Assembly: GCA_021325675.1 (NCBI GenBank) | Contig: JAJTCM010000007.1 | Location: 62,001 to 126,000, forward strand | Direction: 5' to 3' | Source of the DNA: Crocinitomicaceae bacterium | GTDB lineage: Bacteria; Bacteroidota; Bacteroidia; Flavobacteriales_D; Crocinitomicaceae | DNA length: 64,000 nucleotides | Shown here: positions 29,914 through 40,408 of the stretch, in pieces | How the letters are laid out: each line of letters starts with the position of its first letter | Numbering within the stretch: position 1 is the first letter of the stretch | Translations under genes and position numbers: made by a program | The notes under the pieces: model-generated | Database searches by the model: none | What the model saw: only the letters and a program-made list of their open reading frames with translations | What the model was told of the DNA's origin: nothing

Positions 29914-31707
29914 ATGTCTGAGAAAAAAGTAGTCACATTCGGCCGTGTTTTCTGGCCCAGCCTGCTCGCTGTATTTATTGTTTCGCTGATTGGTATGCTG
30001 ATCTTCCTGATCGTCATCGGTGGCTTGATCAGCGGGTTCAGTGAACAGCAGCCCATGAACGTGACCCAAAATACCGTGCTTCACCTTACACTCGAAGGCG
30101 ATTTGGCTGAAAAATCCAGCTCCAGGCTTGATCCGGCGAGTATGAGTGTACAAAGCGTGACGGGCCTGTGCGATATCCTGTATGGCTTTGAACGGGCAGA
30201 AAAAGACGATCGTATCAAAGGCGTTTTCTTAGAAATCAAAGGTGCACGCTGCGGCATGGCAACGGCCAAAGAAATCCGGAACGCAATCAACCGCTTTGAG
30301 AAAAAAGGCAAATTTGTTGTCGCTTACCTGAGCGGTGAAGTGATTACCCAAAAACAATATTATATTGCCAGTGCGGCCAATGAGATTTACGCTTTTCCTA
30401 CTTCCATGATGGAGTTTGTTGGTTTGGGCGCTGAACTGACTTTTTTCAAACGGACACTGGATAAGCTGGGAGTTGAAATCCAGGTAATCCGCGGGCGTGA
30501 CAACGATTTCAAAAGTGCCGTCGAACCCTTTTTCCTGGAAAAAATGAGTGATTCAAGCCGCGTGCAGGTTCAGCGTTACCTCACCAGTATTTGGTCGGAT
30601 ATGCGCGCCGATATTGCAAACGACCGGAAAACTTCGTCTGAGAGGTTGTTCCAGGCCGCTGAGAACATGGAAATCAAGCGCGCGCAGGATGCTGTTGGCC
30701 TGAAGCTTGTTGACGGCGTAAAATACCGGGACGAAGTGGTTGCGATGCTCGTTAAAAAAACCGGGCAAAAGAAAAACGAGCTGCGCCTGCGTTCTTTTGA
30801 GAAATACGCCAAACGTAAGTTCAAGGACAACCAGTCTATCGTGAAAATGAACAATCCAAACATTGCCGTTTTGATCGCAGAAGGCGATATTTCCGTGAAC
30901 GGCGAAGGATTAAGCTCTGAAAGAATCTGTGAATCCCTGCGTGAAATCAGACAGAATAAAGACATCAAAATTTTGGTGCTCCGCATCAACAGCCCGGGAG
31001 GAAGCGCTTTAGCCAGCGACGAAATCTGGCGGGAAGTCAAGCTCCTGAAGGAACGCATGAAAGTAATCGTTTCGATGGGTGACGTAGCGGCTTCGGGAGG
31101 TTATTACATCGCAGCACCGGCAAACTACATCTTTGCAGAAAACACAACCATCACCGGTTCCATCGGCGTATTTGGCGTAATTCCTTATACCGGGAAATTC
31201 CTCGAAGATAAGCTTGGGCTTACGTTTGACCGCGTTTCAACGAATAAGCACGCCGTCGTTTCTCCCAACCGCCGTTTAACCCCCGAAGAAACGGGAATGG
31301 TACAGACCGAAGTGGACGAAATTTATGCGGAATTCATTCAGCGTGTTGCTGATGGGCGCGGTTTGAGCACTGAACGTGTTCACCAACTTGCCCGCGGACG
31401 TGTATGGACAGGAACAGATGCTTTAAAAATCGGGCTCGTAGACAAACTGGGCGGCCTGGATGATGCCATCAAATACGCACAAAAAACGGCTAAACTGAAA
31501 GATGCCCGGGTTATGTACTATCCGAAGCATAAGGAAGAGCCTTTTGATGCCATACTCGAAATCCTGGAAGAACAGGACGGCGCTGAAATGCTGGTGAAAG
31601 ATAAGCAAATCCCGTCAGAATTTATGGTGTATTACCGACAATTGATGAAACTGGAGCAAGTAAAAGGAATCCAAATGCGATTGCCTTATGAGATCAAAAT
31701 CGATTAA
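29914..31707 (+). CDS. sppA: Signal peptide peptidase SppA (67K type)
   Basis: Tandem S49 domains; 'SMGDVAASGGYYIAAPANYIFAENTTITGSIGVFG'. Confidence 0.95.
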   Translation: MSEKKVVTFGRVFWPSLLAVFIVSLIGMLIFLIVIGGLISGFSEQQPMNVTQNTVLHLTLEGDLAEKSSSRLDPASMSVQSVTGLCDILYGFERAEKDDRIKGVFLEIKGARCGMATAKEIRNAINRFEKKGKFVVAYLSGEVITQKQYYIASAANEIYAFPTSMMEFVGLGAELTFFKRTLDKLGVEIQVIRGRDNDFKSAVEPFFLEKMSDSSRVQVQRYLTSIWSDMRADIANDRKTSSERLFQAAENMEIKRAQDAVGLKLVDGVKYRDEVVAMLVKKTGQKKNELRLRSFEKYAKRKFKDNQSIVKMNNPNIAVLIAEGDISVNGEGLSSERICESLREIRQNKDIKILVLRINSPGGSALASDEIWREVKLLKERMKVIVSMGDVAASGGYYIAAPANYIFAENTTITGSIGVFGVIPYTGKFLEDKLGLTFDRVSTNKHAVVSPNRRLTPEETGMVQTEVDEIYAEFIQRVADGRGLSTERVHQLARGRVWTGTDALKIGLVDKLGGLDDAIKYAQKTAKLKDARVMYYPKHKEEPFDAILEILEEQDGAEMLVKDKQIPSEFMVYYRQLMKLEQVKGIQMRLPYEIKID

Positions 31708-31885
31708 TTTCAGAAGTCGCAGATTTTAAGCGCGGAGAGACGCAGATTTATTTCTTGGATGTTTTTGGGGTAATGCGAAGTTTACAAAAATTTTCGCGAA
31801 GCAGACAAAGCTTTAATAAATCAAAGAAAACATAAAATAACACTCTGCAAACTCTGCGCAAACATAGCGTAATGCGATCCGTTAC

Positions 31886-32893
31886 TTAAATTACGTTTAC
31901 TTCACGCTCCAGCTCAACGCCGAATTTAGTGTTGATGTCTTCCAGGATCATGGAAGAGAGGTCCCAGATTTGACGGCCGGTGGCTCCGCCGTAATTCACC
32001 AGAACTAAAGCCTGGTTTTTGTGTACCCCGTAATTCTCAAAAGTTTTTCCTTTCCAGCCCGCTTGTTCGATCAGCCAGCCAGCCGGGATTTTCACCTTAC
32101 CCGTTTCCGCCGGATAGCTCGGAACATCCGGATGATTAGCCCGGATCCTTTCAAAAACAGATTGTTCCACCACCGGATTTTTGAAAAAGCTTCCCGCATT
32201 CCCGATTTCCTTCGGATCAGGCAGCTTGCTCTGGCGAATGGCGATCACAGCATCGCTTACATCTTTAATCGTTGGTTCACTGATCCCGCGGGTTTTGAGC
32301 TCACTTTCAATCGCACCGTAAGAAGTATTGATTTTCGGATTAGCCGACAGCTTAAATGTTACATGCGTAATAACATATTTTCCTTTTAAGGCTCGTTTGA
32401 ACACGCTTTCACGGTAACCAAATTCACACTCTTCGTTAGAGAATACCTGAACGGCTTTATTTTCGAGGTTAAAAGCTTCTACCTCGAAAATCACGTCTTT
32501 CACCTCAACACCATACGCGCCGATATTCTGCATCGGGCTTGCGCCTACATTTCCGGGAATAAGCGAGAGGTTCTCAACGCCCGCATAACCATGCTCAACG
32601 CAGTAAAGCACAAACTCATGCCATACTTCGCCGGCGCCAACGCGAACAAGCACGGAATCGTCGTCTTTTTCAACCAGCTCCATGCCTTTGATTTCATTTT
32701 TCAGCACCAGGGCATCAATATCCTGCGTGAGGAGAATGTTGCTTCCGCCGCCCAAGATAAAAAGCGCCTGACCCTCAGCAGCAGCCAGTATTTCATTGAG
32801 CTCATCAACTGAGCCGAAACGCGTAAATTGAGCTGCTTTGGCTGCTACACCAAACGTATTGAAGGGTTTTAAATCTACATTCTCGGAAATCAT
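31886..32893 (-). CDS. murB: UDP-N-acetylmuramate dehydrogenase
   Basis: 'LKPFNTFGVAAKA...LILGGGSNILLT...NVGASPMQNIGAYGVE'; start placed at MISENVD because a -7 box lies just upstream. Confidence 0.95.
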   Translation of the reverse strand: MISENVDLKPFNTFGVAAKAAQFTRFGSVDELNEILAAAEGQALFILGGGSNILLTQDIDALVLKNEIKGMELVEKDDDSVLVRVGAGEVWHEFVLYCVEHGYAGVENLSLIPGNVGASPMQNIGAYGVEVKDVIFEVEAFNLENKAVQVFSNEECEFGYRESVFKRALKGKYVITHVTFKLSANPKINTSYGAIESELKTRGISEPTIKDVSDAVIAIRQSKLPDPKEIGNAGSFFKNPVVEQSVFERIRANHPDVPSYPAETGKVKIPAGWLIEQAGWKGKTFENYGVHKNQALVLVNYGGATGRQIWDLSSMILEDINTKFGVELEREVNVI

Positions 32894-32897
32894 AGCG

Positions 32898-32905
32898 CAA
32901 AAGTA
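32898..32905 (-). promoter_or_regulatory. -7 box TACTTTTG 4 nt upstream of the murB ATG
   Basis: + strand CAAAAGTA; ATG at 32893-32891. Confidence 0.5.
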
Positions 32906-32933
32906 TTCATTTTTCATGAAATGTGATGTTTTT

Positions 32934-33180
32934 TTGGATCGAGATGGGCGCTAAGGTTCGCAGAAGATGCAAAGTTTAAGTTAAGCAAAGAACCAAAGGA
33001 AGATGAACCACATAGCACACAATAGGAAACATAGGGCACATGAGTTATGGATCGCAGAGGACGCTAAGTGTTCGCAAAGGGTACAAAGCTTGAGTTGAGA
33101 AAAGTATATGATGTTCTAAATTGTCGATTGAAGAATGGGGTATAGCGCAAAACATTTTTGGATCGCAGGGGATACAAGTT
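32934..33180. repeat. Cluster of 'ggatcgcagaggacgctaag..gttcgcaaag' intergenic repeats
   Basis: Near-direct copies at 32934-32990 and 33047-33104, partial third at 33156-33180. Confidence 0.65.
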
Positions 33181-33213
33181 ACTACTGCGATTATGCAAGA
33201 GCGGGATCACCTA

Positions 33214-34119
33214 TCAGGGCTTATTTTTAACTTCGATGAGCTGCAGCCACGGGTCGAGGTACACATCAAAACGCTTCAGCACCAAGTCACCATCCGTATC
33301 TTTCATACTGCATTCATAATCGATGTAATAATACAACAGCTCTTTTTCTTCATTGAAAAATTCCTCCATTTTCAGGAAATTCTCATCGAGCATATTGCGG
33401 GCGGTACCCTGTACATATTGCCGGGTAAATTCCTGGATCAGGAAGGCCTTGTCGAGCGATTCATACCGGCTGGCAGTGCGCATCACAGAAAGCATAAAGT
33501 CAAGGAAATCCTGCTTCTCTTTTCCTGAAAGGCCCTGCAGTTTTGAATTATACAACGCATAAAACTCAACTTCAGCTGCGTCGGGATAGGAATGCGGATA
33601 AAGAAATGATTCCTGCAAGACATAACAGGAATACATATTGGCATCTTTTCGCTGGACTTTTGCGGATTCACGGATTTCAACGCTTTCGATCTTATTGCTG
33701 TTGTTCACATACAAATCGGCGTAAAAGACCTCAAAATTCGTCGAATCTTCAACACTGAATACATGCTTTTCCAGGAAATAAGACGGTGTTGTGTCGCTGC
33801 TGACAACCAATTGCTGTACCTTGATCTGCTCTTCAATTCTAGCGCTGACCTGGTTCATTTTTTCAAGCTCGTATTTGATTGCGTAAAGCGAATCGAGCGT
33901 AAAATGTGAAGGCGATTTAACCACGCTCGGCATTCCAAAAGTTATGGGAGCGTATTTCATCCCGGTTTTCCGGAAATCCTCACGCAATTGCTGCACAACG
34001 GCTTCGCGGCGCTCTACCTCGAATTCAGCGGGTGTTTTTACGGGAACATAAGTCAGTCCGCCACAGGAAACGAGCAGGAAAAGAATACCGGAATATGTCA
34101 GAACCGCCGTGCGACCCAT
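33214..34119 (-). CDS. Hypothetical lipoprotein-like protein
   Basis: Long ORF; 'LLVSCGG' lipobox-like N-terminus; same strand as neighbour. Confidence 0.6.
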   Translation of the reverse strand: MGRTAVLTYSGILFLLVSCGGLTYVPVKTPAEFEVERREAVVQQLREDFRKTGMKYAPITFGMPSVVKSPSHFTLDSLYAIKYELEKMNQVSARIEEQIKVQQLVVSSDTTPSYFLEKHVFSVEDSTNFEVFYADLYVNNSNKIESVEIRESAKVQRKDANMYSCYVLQESFLYPHSYPDAAEVEFYALYNSKLQGLSGKEKQDFLDFMLSVMRTASRYESLDKAFLIQEFTRQYVQGTARNMLDENFLKMEEFFNEEKELLYYYIDYECSMKDTDGDLVLKRFDVYLDPWLQLIEVKNKP

Positions 34120-34125
34120 GTGAAT

Positions 34126-35571
34126 TTAGTTGATTGCCCCGATTGATTTTTCGAGGTCTTTTACATAAACATTGACTACTTGCTTAAGAATATTTTCATC
34201 CGGGTTTTTGCCGGTGATAATCATTTGTGAGCCGTTGTTATCAACAGTGACCATGATATGACGGAAAGCATAAAGCGCCTTGCCTTCATTGCGCAGGCCT
34301 AGAGACTCCATGTCCATTCCATCAAAGTTTATGAAAGCCGTCACACCCTTTTTGCCGAATTCAGCAGCAAAGGCAGGAATACTAAGCTCTTTGGCATCAG
34401 AACCGCCGGAAGCGATATACACTTCTTTGTCGTTAACATTTACATGCATCCCATACAAACCGTCTTTTGGCAGGAAAGCGGCTAAAGCTTCGCTGACGTC
34501 CTTGCCTTTGTTTCCGAGGCCAATGTAAATATTTGCATCCGGAACGAGGCTTCCGTCACGCATCATATCCCCCACCATAACGAGACCAAGCTGGCCGTTC
34601 AACAGGTTTGTCAGCGGTTTATCTCCCAGGCTGGACATAATGAGCTGCATCTGGAAGCTCAGGCGTGAAAGACTGCGTTTAAAGTCGGGTGCAAAATCAT
34701 CCACGAAGCTTTCCATTTTATTCATATCCATGTTCATTGTCACACCAAGGCGCGCATTTCCTTTTCCTAATTTGGCAAGGATTGCTGCTCCCGGGTCTTC
34801 CTGGAAGAACATGCGGTCCATCAGCTCTTTGGAAAATAGGTTTTGTGATTCAAAAACCGCCTGGCCTTTCTCAAAAGAAATGCGGGACTGGATGTAAGAA
34901 TCGTTTACCAAAGCTTCGAACTGTTTCTTTTTTGCCGGCGGCAGTTCTTCCAGGCTTGTATTCGATGTCGCATACAAATTCTGGAAGCTCACCCCCATCA
35001 GGATATCGCCTTTCTGGCTGAGTATTTTCTCGATTTTTCCTTCGGAAGGGTCCTGCTCCGTTTTTTCAAACGCTTCTTTCAGGGCAACTTTTCCGTCGTA
35101 GTTTCCTTTTTTGGTGATAAAAATAGCGAGGTGCTCTTTCACACCGATTGAAACATCATTGTCCTGCGTAAATTTCATATCGCCTTCTTCTTCCATCATC
35201 AGGCCGAGTGAAGTGATTTTACTTGTCAGTGAATCCATGCTTTTCACCTTCACAAAAGCCAGGAATTTGGATGGTGCGGCATCTTTTGCAAAAGGGCCTT
35301 CCAGGGCAAAGCAAATACCCTGGGATAAATCCAGCGCAGCTTCGTATTGCTGCATTTCGCTTTTCAGCAGCACGGCAGCTTTTGGGATATTTTTATAATC
35401 CGCTTTCTCGAGGATCTGTTTGGCGTCAATTTTTCCGAACAATACAACCTGTTTGTTATCCTTCATATAAGCAGAAAGATACTCTTGCGCCGTTCTGTCT
35501 GACAAATCGCCTGAGCAGGACAGCATAAAAAATGCAGCTACAATTGTGATTAAAAATGTGTATTTTCTCAT
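34126..35571 (-). CDS. DUF4836-like lipoprotein
   Basis: 'FFMLSCSGDLSDRTAQEYLSAYMKDNKQVVLFGKIDAKQIL'; overall resemblance to the DUF4836 family from memory. Confidence 0.6.
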   Translation of the reverse strand: MRKYTFLITIVAAFFMLSCSGDLSDRTAQEYLSAYMKDNKQVVLFGKIDAKQILEKADYKNIPKAAVLLKSEMQQYEAALDLSQGICFALEGPFAKDAAPSKFLAFVKVKSMDSLTSKITSLGLMMEEEGDMKFTQDNDVSIGVKEHLAIFITKKGNYDGKVALKEAFEKTEQDPSEGKIEKILSQKGDILMGVSFQNLYATSNTSLEELPPAKKKQFEALVNDSYIQSRISFEKGQAVFESQNLFSKELMDRMFFQEDPGAAILAKLGKGNARLGVTMNMDMNKMESFVDDFAPDFKRSLSRLSFQMQLIMSSLGDKPLTNLLNGQLGLVMVGDMMRDGSLVPDANIYIGLGNKGKDVSEALAAFLPKDGLYGMHVNVNDKEVYIASGGSDAKELSIPAFAAEFGKKGVTAFINFDGMDMESLGLRNEGKALYAFRHIMVTVDNNGSQMIITGKNPDENILKQVVNVYVKDLEKSIGAIN

Positions 35572-35848
35572 GTGACAATTTATTTATCCAAATCTAACAA
35601 AAATAATTCAATCCCTTCGGGCAGGTAATATAAAATTGTAATTAATTCCTGGTTATTACAAAAAATACGCCATTTATATAAGTAAGTTTGATTCTACAGA
35701 TCACACAGATTAGCGCAGATTTTTATATAGCAACGTTAGCCTTCGAAACAGGCTTTCAATTTCTGACCAAGAGAATAAACCAATATTCACCGGATTAAAT
35801 AAATTAACCCTTATTTTATATCGATAAAAAACAAAATTAACCCTTATT

Positions 35849-37855
35849 TCAATCTAAATTATCCAAAATCTGGTCGTCAACGATCTCCGGAAGCGTTACT
35901 TTTAAACGCGGTTCCTGTTCCATAGCGCGTTTGATAGCAAACATCGCCCCTTCATTGCGTGCCCAGGAACGGCGGGAAATCCCGTTATTCACGTCCCAAT
36001 GCAGCATCATTTTCAGGCGGCGGTCAGCTTCAGTACTGCCATCGAGCAGCATCCCGAAACCACCATTGATGACTTCGCCCCAACCAACGCCGCCGCCATT
36101 ATGGATTGAAATCCAGGTAGCGCCACGGAAACCGTCACCAATCACATTGTGGATCGCCATATCGGATGTGAAGCGCGAACCGTCATAAATATTGGACGTT
36201 TCACGGTACGGAGAATCGGTTCCGGAAACGTCATGATGATCGCGGCCCAAAACTACCGGCCCGATTTCACCGTTGGCAATAGCGTTATTAAACGCTTCCG
36301 CAATGCGCATGCGCCCTTCGGCATCAGCGTATAAAATCCGGGCCTGGGAGCCAACAACCAGCTTATTCTGCTGCGCGCCTTTGATCCACTGGATATTATC
36401 GGCCATTTGCTGCCGGATTTCAGCCGGACTGTTTTCCATCATTGTTTCCAGTACCTGGCACGCAATCGTATCGGTTTTCTGCAAATCTTCTGCTTTGCCT
36501 GAAGCGCACACCCAGCGGAAAGGCCCAAAACCATAATCGAAGCACATCGGCCCCATGATATCCTGAACGTAAGACGGATACCTGAATTCCCGGCCTAAAG
36601 TTGGTTTCGCAGCCATCACATCAGCGCCGGCGCGGGAAGCTTCCAGCAGAAAGGCATTTCCATAATCAAAGAAATAAGTTCCTTTAGCTGTGTGCTTGTT
36701 TATTGCAGCTGCATGGCGAATCAGCGTTTGCTGTACTTTTTCCTTAAATAATTCCGGGTTTTCAGCCATCATTTTGTTGGACTCCCCGAAAGACTGACCC
36801 ACAGGATAATAACCGCCAGCCCACGGATTATGCAAAGATGTCTGATCGGAACCCAGGTCAATGTGCAGGTTTTCAGCATCGAACTTCTCCCAGACGTCCA
36901 CTACGTTACCAAGATAAGCGATAGAAACGATTTCTTTTCCTTCCAAAGCTTCACGCACGCGCTTCACCAATTCATCCTTGTCTTCGATCACTTCGTTGAT
37001 CCAGCCTTGTTCGTGACGGATTTTCGTAATTTTCGGGTTTACTTCAGCACACACCGTTACGCAGCCCGCAATATTTCCTGCTTTCGGCTGTGCGCCGCTC
37101 ATTCCTCCCAAACCGGAAGTGACGAAAAGCGAGCCTGAAGGTGATTTTTTAATTTTCCGGAAACCATTCAGAACTGTGATTGTTGTTCCGTGAACGATTC
37201 CCTGCGGCCCGATGTACATGTACGAGCCGGCAGTCATCTGACCGTATTGTGTGACGCCAAGTGCATTGAATTTTTCCCAATCGTCCGGTTTCGAATAATT
37301 CGGGATCATCATGCCATTTGTTACCACCACGCGCGGTGCATCTTTGTGGGACGGGAACAAGCCCATCGGGTGGCCGGAATACATCACGAGCGTTTGCTCA
37401 TCAGTCATTTCCGACAAATATTTCATCGTAAGGCGGTACTGCACCCAATTCTGGAAAACAGCGCCATTTCCTCCATAAGTTATCAATTCGTGCGGATGCT
37501 GCGCCACGGCATAATCCAGGTTATTCTGGATCATCAGCATAATCGCTTTTGCCTGCTGGCAATTGCCCGGATATTCTTCAATCGGGCGGGCATACATCCG
37601 GTAATCCGGGCGGTAACGGTACATGTAAATCCGTCCGTAAGTATTCAGTTCCTGCATGAACTCAGGCGCGAGCGCCGGGTGCAGATCCTTCGGGAAATAA
37701 CGTAAAGCATTGCGGACAGCCAGCTTTTTCTCTTCAGCGGTTAAAATTTCTTTCCGTTTCGGAGCGTGGTTGATGTTCTGTTCGTATTCTTTTTTCGCCG
37801 GTAAAACAGCCGGGATACCTTGCCTGATATCGTCCTGGAATTCTTGGAGGGTCAT
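35849..37855 (-). CDS. hutU: Urocanate hydratase
   Basis: 668 aa; 'GNGAVFQNWVQYRLTMKYLSEMTDEQTLVMYSGHPMGLFPSH' and 'SSLGGMSGAQPKA'-type motif (TSGLGGMSGAQPKAG). Confidence 0.93.
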   Translation of the reverse strand: MTLQEFQDDIRQGIPAVLPAKKEYEQNINHAPKRKEILTAEEKKLAVRNALRYFPKDLHPALAPEFMQELNTYGRIYMYRYRPDYRMYARPIEEYPGNCQQAKAIMLMIQNNLDYAVAQHPHELITYGGNGAVFQNWVQYRLTMKYLSEMTDEQTLVMYSGHPMGLFPSHKDAPRVVVTNGMMIPNYSKPDDWEKFNALGVTQYGQMTAGSYMYIGPQGIVHGTTITVLNGFRKIKKSPSGSLFVTSGLGGMSGAQPKAGNIAGCVTVCAEVNPKITKIRHEQGWINEVIEDKDELVKRVREALEGKEIVSIAYLGNVVDVWEKFDAENLHIDLGSDQTSLHNPWAGGYYPVGQSFGESNKMMAENPELFKEKVQQTLIRHAAAINKHTAKGTYFFDYGNAFLLEASRAGADVMAAKPTLGREFRYPSYVQDIMGPMCFDYGFGPFRWVCASGKAEDLQKTDTIACQVLETMMENSPAEIRQQMADNIQWIKGAQQNKLVVGSQARILYADAEGRMRIAEAFNNAIANGEIGPVVLGRDHHDVSGTDSPYRETSNIYDGSRFTSDMAIHNVIGDGFRGATWISIHNGGGVGWGEVINGGFGMLLDGSTEADRRLKMMLHWDVNNGISRRSWARNEGAMFAIKRAMEQEPRLKVTLPEIVDDQILDNLD

Positions 37856-37876
37856 CTGAATAATTTTTGGGCAAAG

Positions 37877-40273
37877 TTACATTTTTGATTCCTTTTCCTC
37901 CTCATCAAAGAGGATATTTTTGTATTTATTATACAAGAAAGAAATCACCAGCAGGATCACACCCAAAATGATAAACAGGACCGTTTTCCCCAGGGTTGAA
38001 AGCCTGTCGAGATCGTAGAGGAATAATTTCACGAGTGTAACGCCAAACAACGAAATCGCCCCAATCCGCAGGTAAGCTTTCTTGTCCCGGATACCGATCA
38101 CAATTAAAAAGAGTGAATAAACACCCCACAAAATGCTCAGCCACAATTTATAAGCCTGTTTGGAATTGAAGACATACATCCAGTTCACCAATTCGGCGCT
38201 CAGTATCCAAATGATCACCACATGAAGGAAATATTCGGAAAAAATCCTGAAAAAACGGTCTGTAAACTGCTTTTTCATGAACGTAAAATACGTGTACACA
38301 TAAGCCGCCACGAGAGCGTACATCGCATAACGGATTAATACAAGCGAGGAAGGTGCGTAATACGTTTCGGTTTTATACAGATGCTGGAGCTGCAGGAAGC
38401 TGAGCCAATAAAGGCCAAGCGTAAGAAAAACGAGTAAAACAAACCCACAGGTGATCACGGCAAAAACATTGAATTCGGAAGAGTTTTGCTTTGTACGGCG
38501 AACAAAAAGGATTACCCCGGTGAAAAGCAATGAAAATGCAATTTTGGATAGCGCTTCAAAGGCATGCACAATATCGGAAATATTGTAAAACAGGACGTTT
38601 TTGTCTTTTTGGAGAGTGATTATTTTAATATCCCAATACTGGTGGATTTCCAGGGAAATCCCGCTGAAAGGCACTACAATGAGCAGGATCACAAGCAATA
38701 CCCGGAAAAACTGCAGTAAATCGGGGTTGACATCGTAGCTAGCTACGCTGCTGCCTTCGGTGGTTTCAAGGTGTTTCTTAATCCCGTTCACGTAATAAGC
38801 AATCCCTAAAGCCGCAATAAAGCAGAAAGACGTGAGGAAACGGTAATTCAGCAAAAACGAGTTATCTGCCGTGATCTCAGCTTTTCTCCAGTCCTGAACC
38901 GCGCTGAACAAATCCAAACCTCCGTAAGTCCTTCCCCAAAACAGAACCAGGTTCAGGAAGGCGAGCAGTAAAACCGGGTAGGACATTTCTTCGAACAGGC
39001 TGATTTTACGTGTTCTGCCGAAAAGGAAAAGTACGAGAAACTCCAGCGTCCAGGTGAGCGTAACGGCATTTCCATCGAGGAGCAGCGGAACAGTAAGTGT
39101 AATAAACAGCAGGGCCATTGCACAGCTGAAATAATATATGGCACGGTCGGCCAGTTTATCACGGCACAAAAGAAGCGCAACAACCAGATGGACGAGGGCG
39201 TTTATCACAGAGAACAAGGCTAATTTGGTTTCAGAGCCATCCGTATACGTTCCGATTAAACTGAAACCCAAACCAGAGAAAATAAAGCTGTTGGCGATAA
39301 GAACCACCATGTCGCTGGCGTGGAACTTTTCGTGCTTTTTGACTTTATAGACAAGTCCAATCGCATAAAACACCAGGAAAAACAGGGAAAGAAAAAAGAG
39401 TGCAGCGCTAAAATGAATTTCTGCTTTATAAGCTGAAGCATACCAGGCGAAAAATATTGCCCAAGTGAGCCCGAAAGCTGAGTATATCAGCGATTTCCAG
39501 TTTTTAAAATATGAAACCGCGAGAATCCCGATGTTGATAATTGCTACGTAGGAAAAGAAAAACAGGATTTTTCCCGAGCCATCCGAAAGCAGGAACGGGA
39601 TCCCGTAAGCGCCGACAAAACCCAGGTGCGCAATGATCTGCCGGTCGTATTTGACCGCAGCGAAAACCGTTCCGACGGTGAACAAAACCATCAGCAGGAA
39701 GGTGAGCTGTAAAGGGAAAAAATGATAAAAGCTGAACGAAATATAAGTCAGGAAATAAAAGATCGCCAGCGAACCGCTCAGTAAAACAGCACTGAAATCC
39801 AGGTAATTTTTCTTGAGCCTGAGCGCAAAAAACAACAATCCTCCGCCGAGTAGGTAGCCGAGCATAATCCGCATCACGGGACTGAGCAGCTGGTGGTCGA
39901 TGGCGTATTTCGTACCGATACCGACACCAATAACCGTAATCAGGATCCCGATTTTGTTGATCAGGTTTTCGCCCACAAAGCGCTCCCAATCCTTTTTCTT
40001 TTGGGGCTGAGAAACTTTAGCTTGCGGTTGAAGCGGAACAGCTTCTTTCTGAACCTGAACCGGCGCGGCCTGAACAGGGACAGGAATGACTTCAGGCTGC
40101 TGATCTGCAACCGGCTGCCCTCCAGGACTTTTTATTTCCGCCCGGTTTTGCGCCACGCGGTCAATCTGTATTTTGAGGGATTGTATCTCCTGATACATCG
40201 CTGAGTTTTTGACTTCCAGCTCTTTCAACAACGCTTTGAGCCTGTCGATTTCAGTATTTTCCGGGTTATCCAT
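37877..40273 (-). CDS. DUF2339-type polytopic membrane protein
   Basis: N-terminal coiled coil, Pro/Gln-rich linker, 'DWERFVGENLINKIGILITVIGVGIGTKYAID' then many TM segments. Confidence 0.8.
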   Translation of the reverse strand: MDNPENTEIDRLKALLKELEVKNSAMYQEIQSLKIQIDRVAQNRAEIKSPGGQPVADQQPEVIPVPVQAAPVQVQKEAVPLQPQAKVSQPQKKKDWERFVGENLINKIGILITVIGVGIGTKYAIDHQLLSPVMRIMLGYLLGGGLLFFALRLKKNYLDFSAVLLSGSLAIFYFLTYISFSFYHFFPLQLTFLLMVLFTVGTVFAAVKYDRQIIAHLGFVGAYGIPFLLSDGSGKILFFFSYVAIINIGILAVSYFKNWKSLIYSAFGLTWAIFFAWYASAYKAEIHFSAALFFLSLFFLVFYAIGLVYKVKKHEKFHASDMVVLIANSFIFSGLGFSLIGTYTDGSETKLALFSVINALVHLVVALLLCRDKLADRAIYYFSCAMALLFITLTVPLLLDGNAVTLTWTLEFLVLFLFGRTRKISLFEEMSYPVLLLAFLNLVLFWGRTYGGLDLFSAVQDWRKAEITADNSFLLNYRFLTSFCFIAALGIAYYVNGIKKHLETTEGSSVASYDVNPDLLQFFRVLLVILLIVVPFSGISLEIHQYWDIKIITLQKDKNVLFYNISDIVHAFEALSKIAFSLLFTGVILFVRRTKQNSSEFNVFAVITCGFVLLVFLTLGLYWLSFLQLQHLYKTETYYAPSSLVLIRYAMYALVAAYVYTYFTFMKKQFTDRFFRIFSEYFLHVVIIWILSAELVNWMYVFNSKQAYKLWLSILWGVYSLFLIVIGIRDKKAYLRIGAISLFGVTLVKLFLYDLDRLSTLGKTVLFIILGVILLVISFLYNKYKNILFDEEEKESKM

Positions 40274-40358
40274 AAGTGTTTATCTTGAATCAAATCTACA
40301 TTATTTTTTGACATACCGATTTATTTCACTGGGGATTCTTTTTTACAGAAAAACAAAA

Positions 40359-40376
40359 AAGGGGCCGAAGCCCCTT
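40359..40376 (-). terminator. Rho-independent terminator of the fasciclin gene (TTCG tetraloop)
   Basis: Minus strand aaggggc-ttcg-gcccctt followed by tttt. Confidence 0.85.
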
Positions 40377-40408
40377 AACCTTTAAATTAATCGTCAATTT
40401 ATTCCGGA

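Noticed and set aside
32894-32917. murB start at 32917
   Set aside because: Lies upstream of or within the TACTTTTG box; start at 32893 preferred.
33121-33528. Plus-strand ORF of 135 aa
   Set aside because: Starts in repeat sequence and runs antisense to the better-supported lipoprotein gene at 33214-34119.
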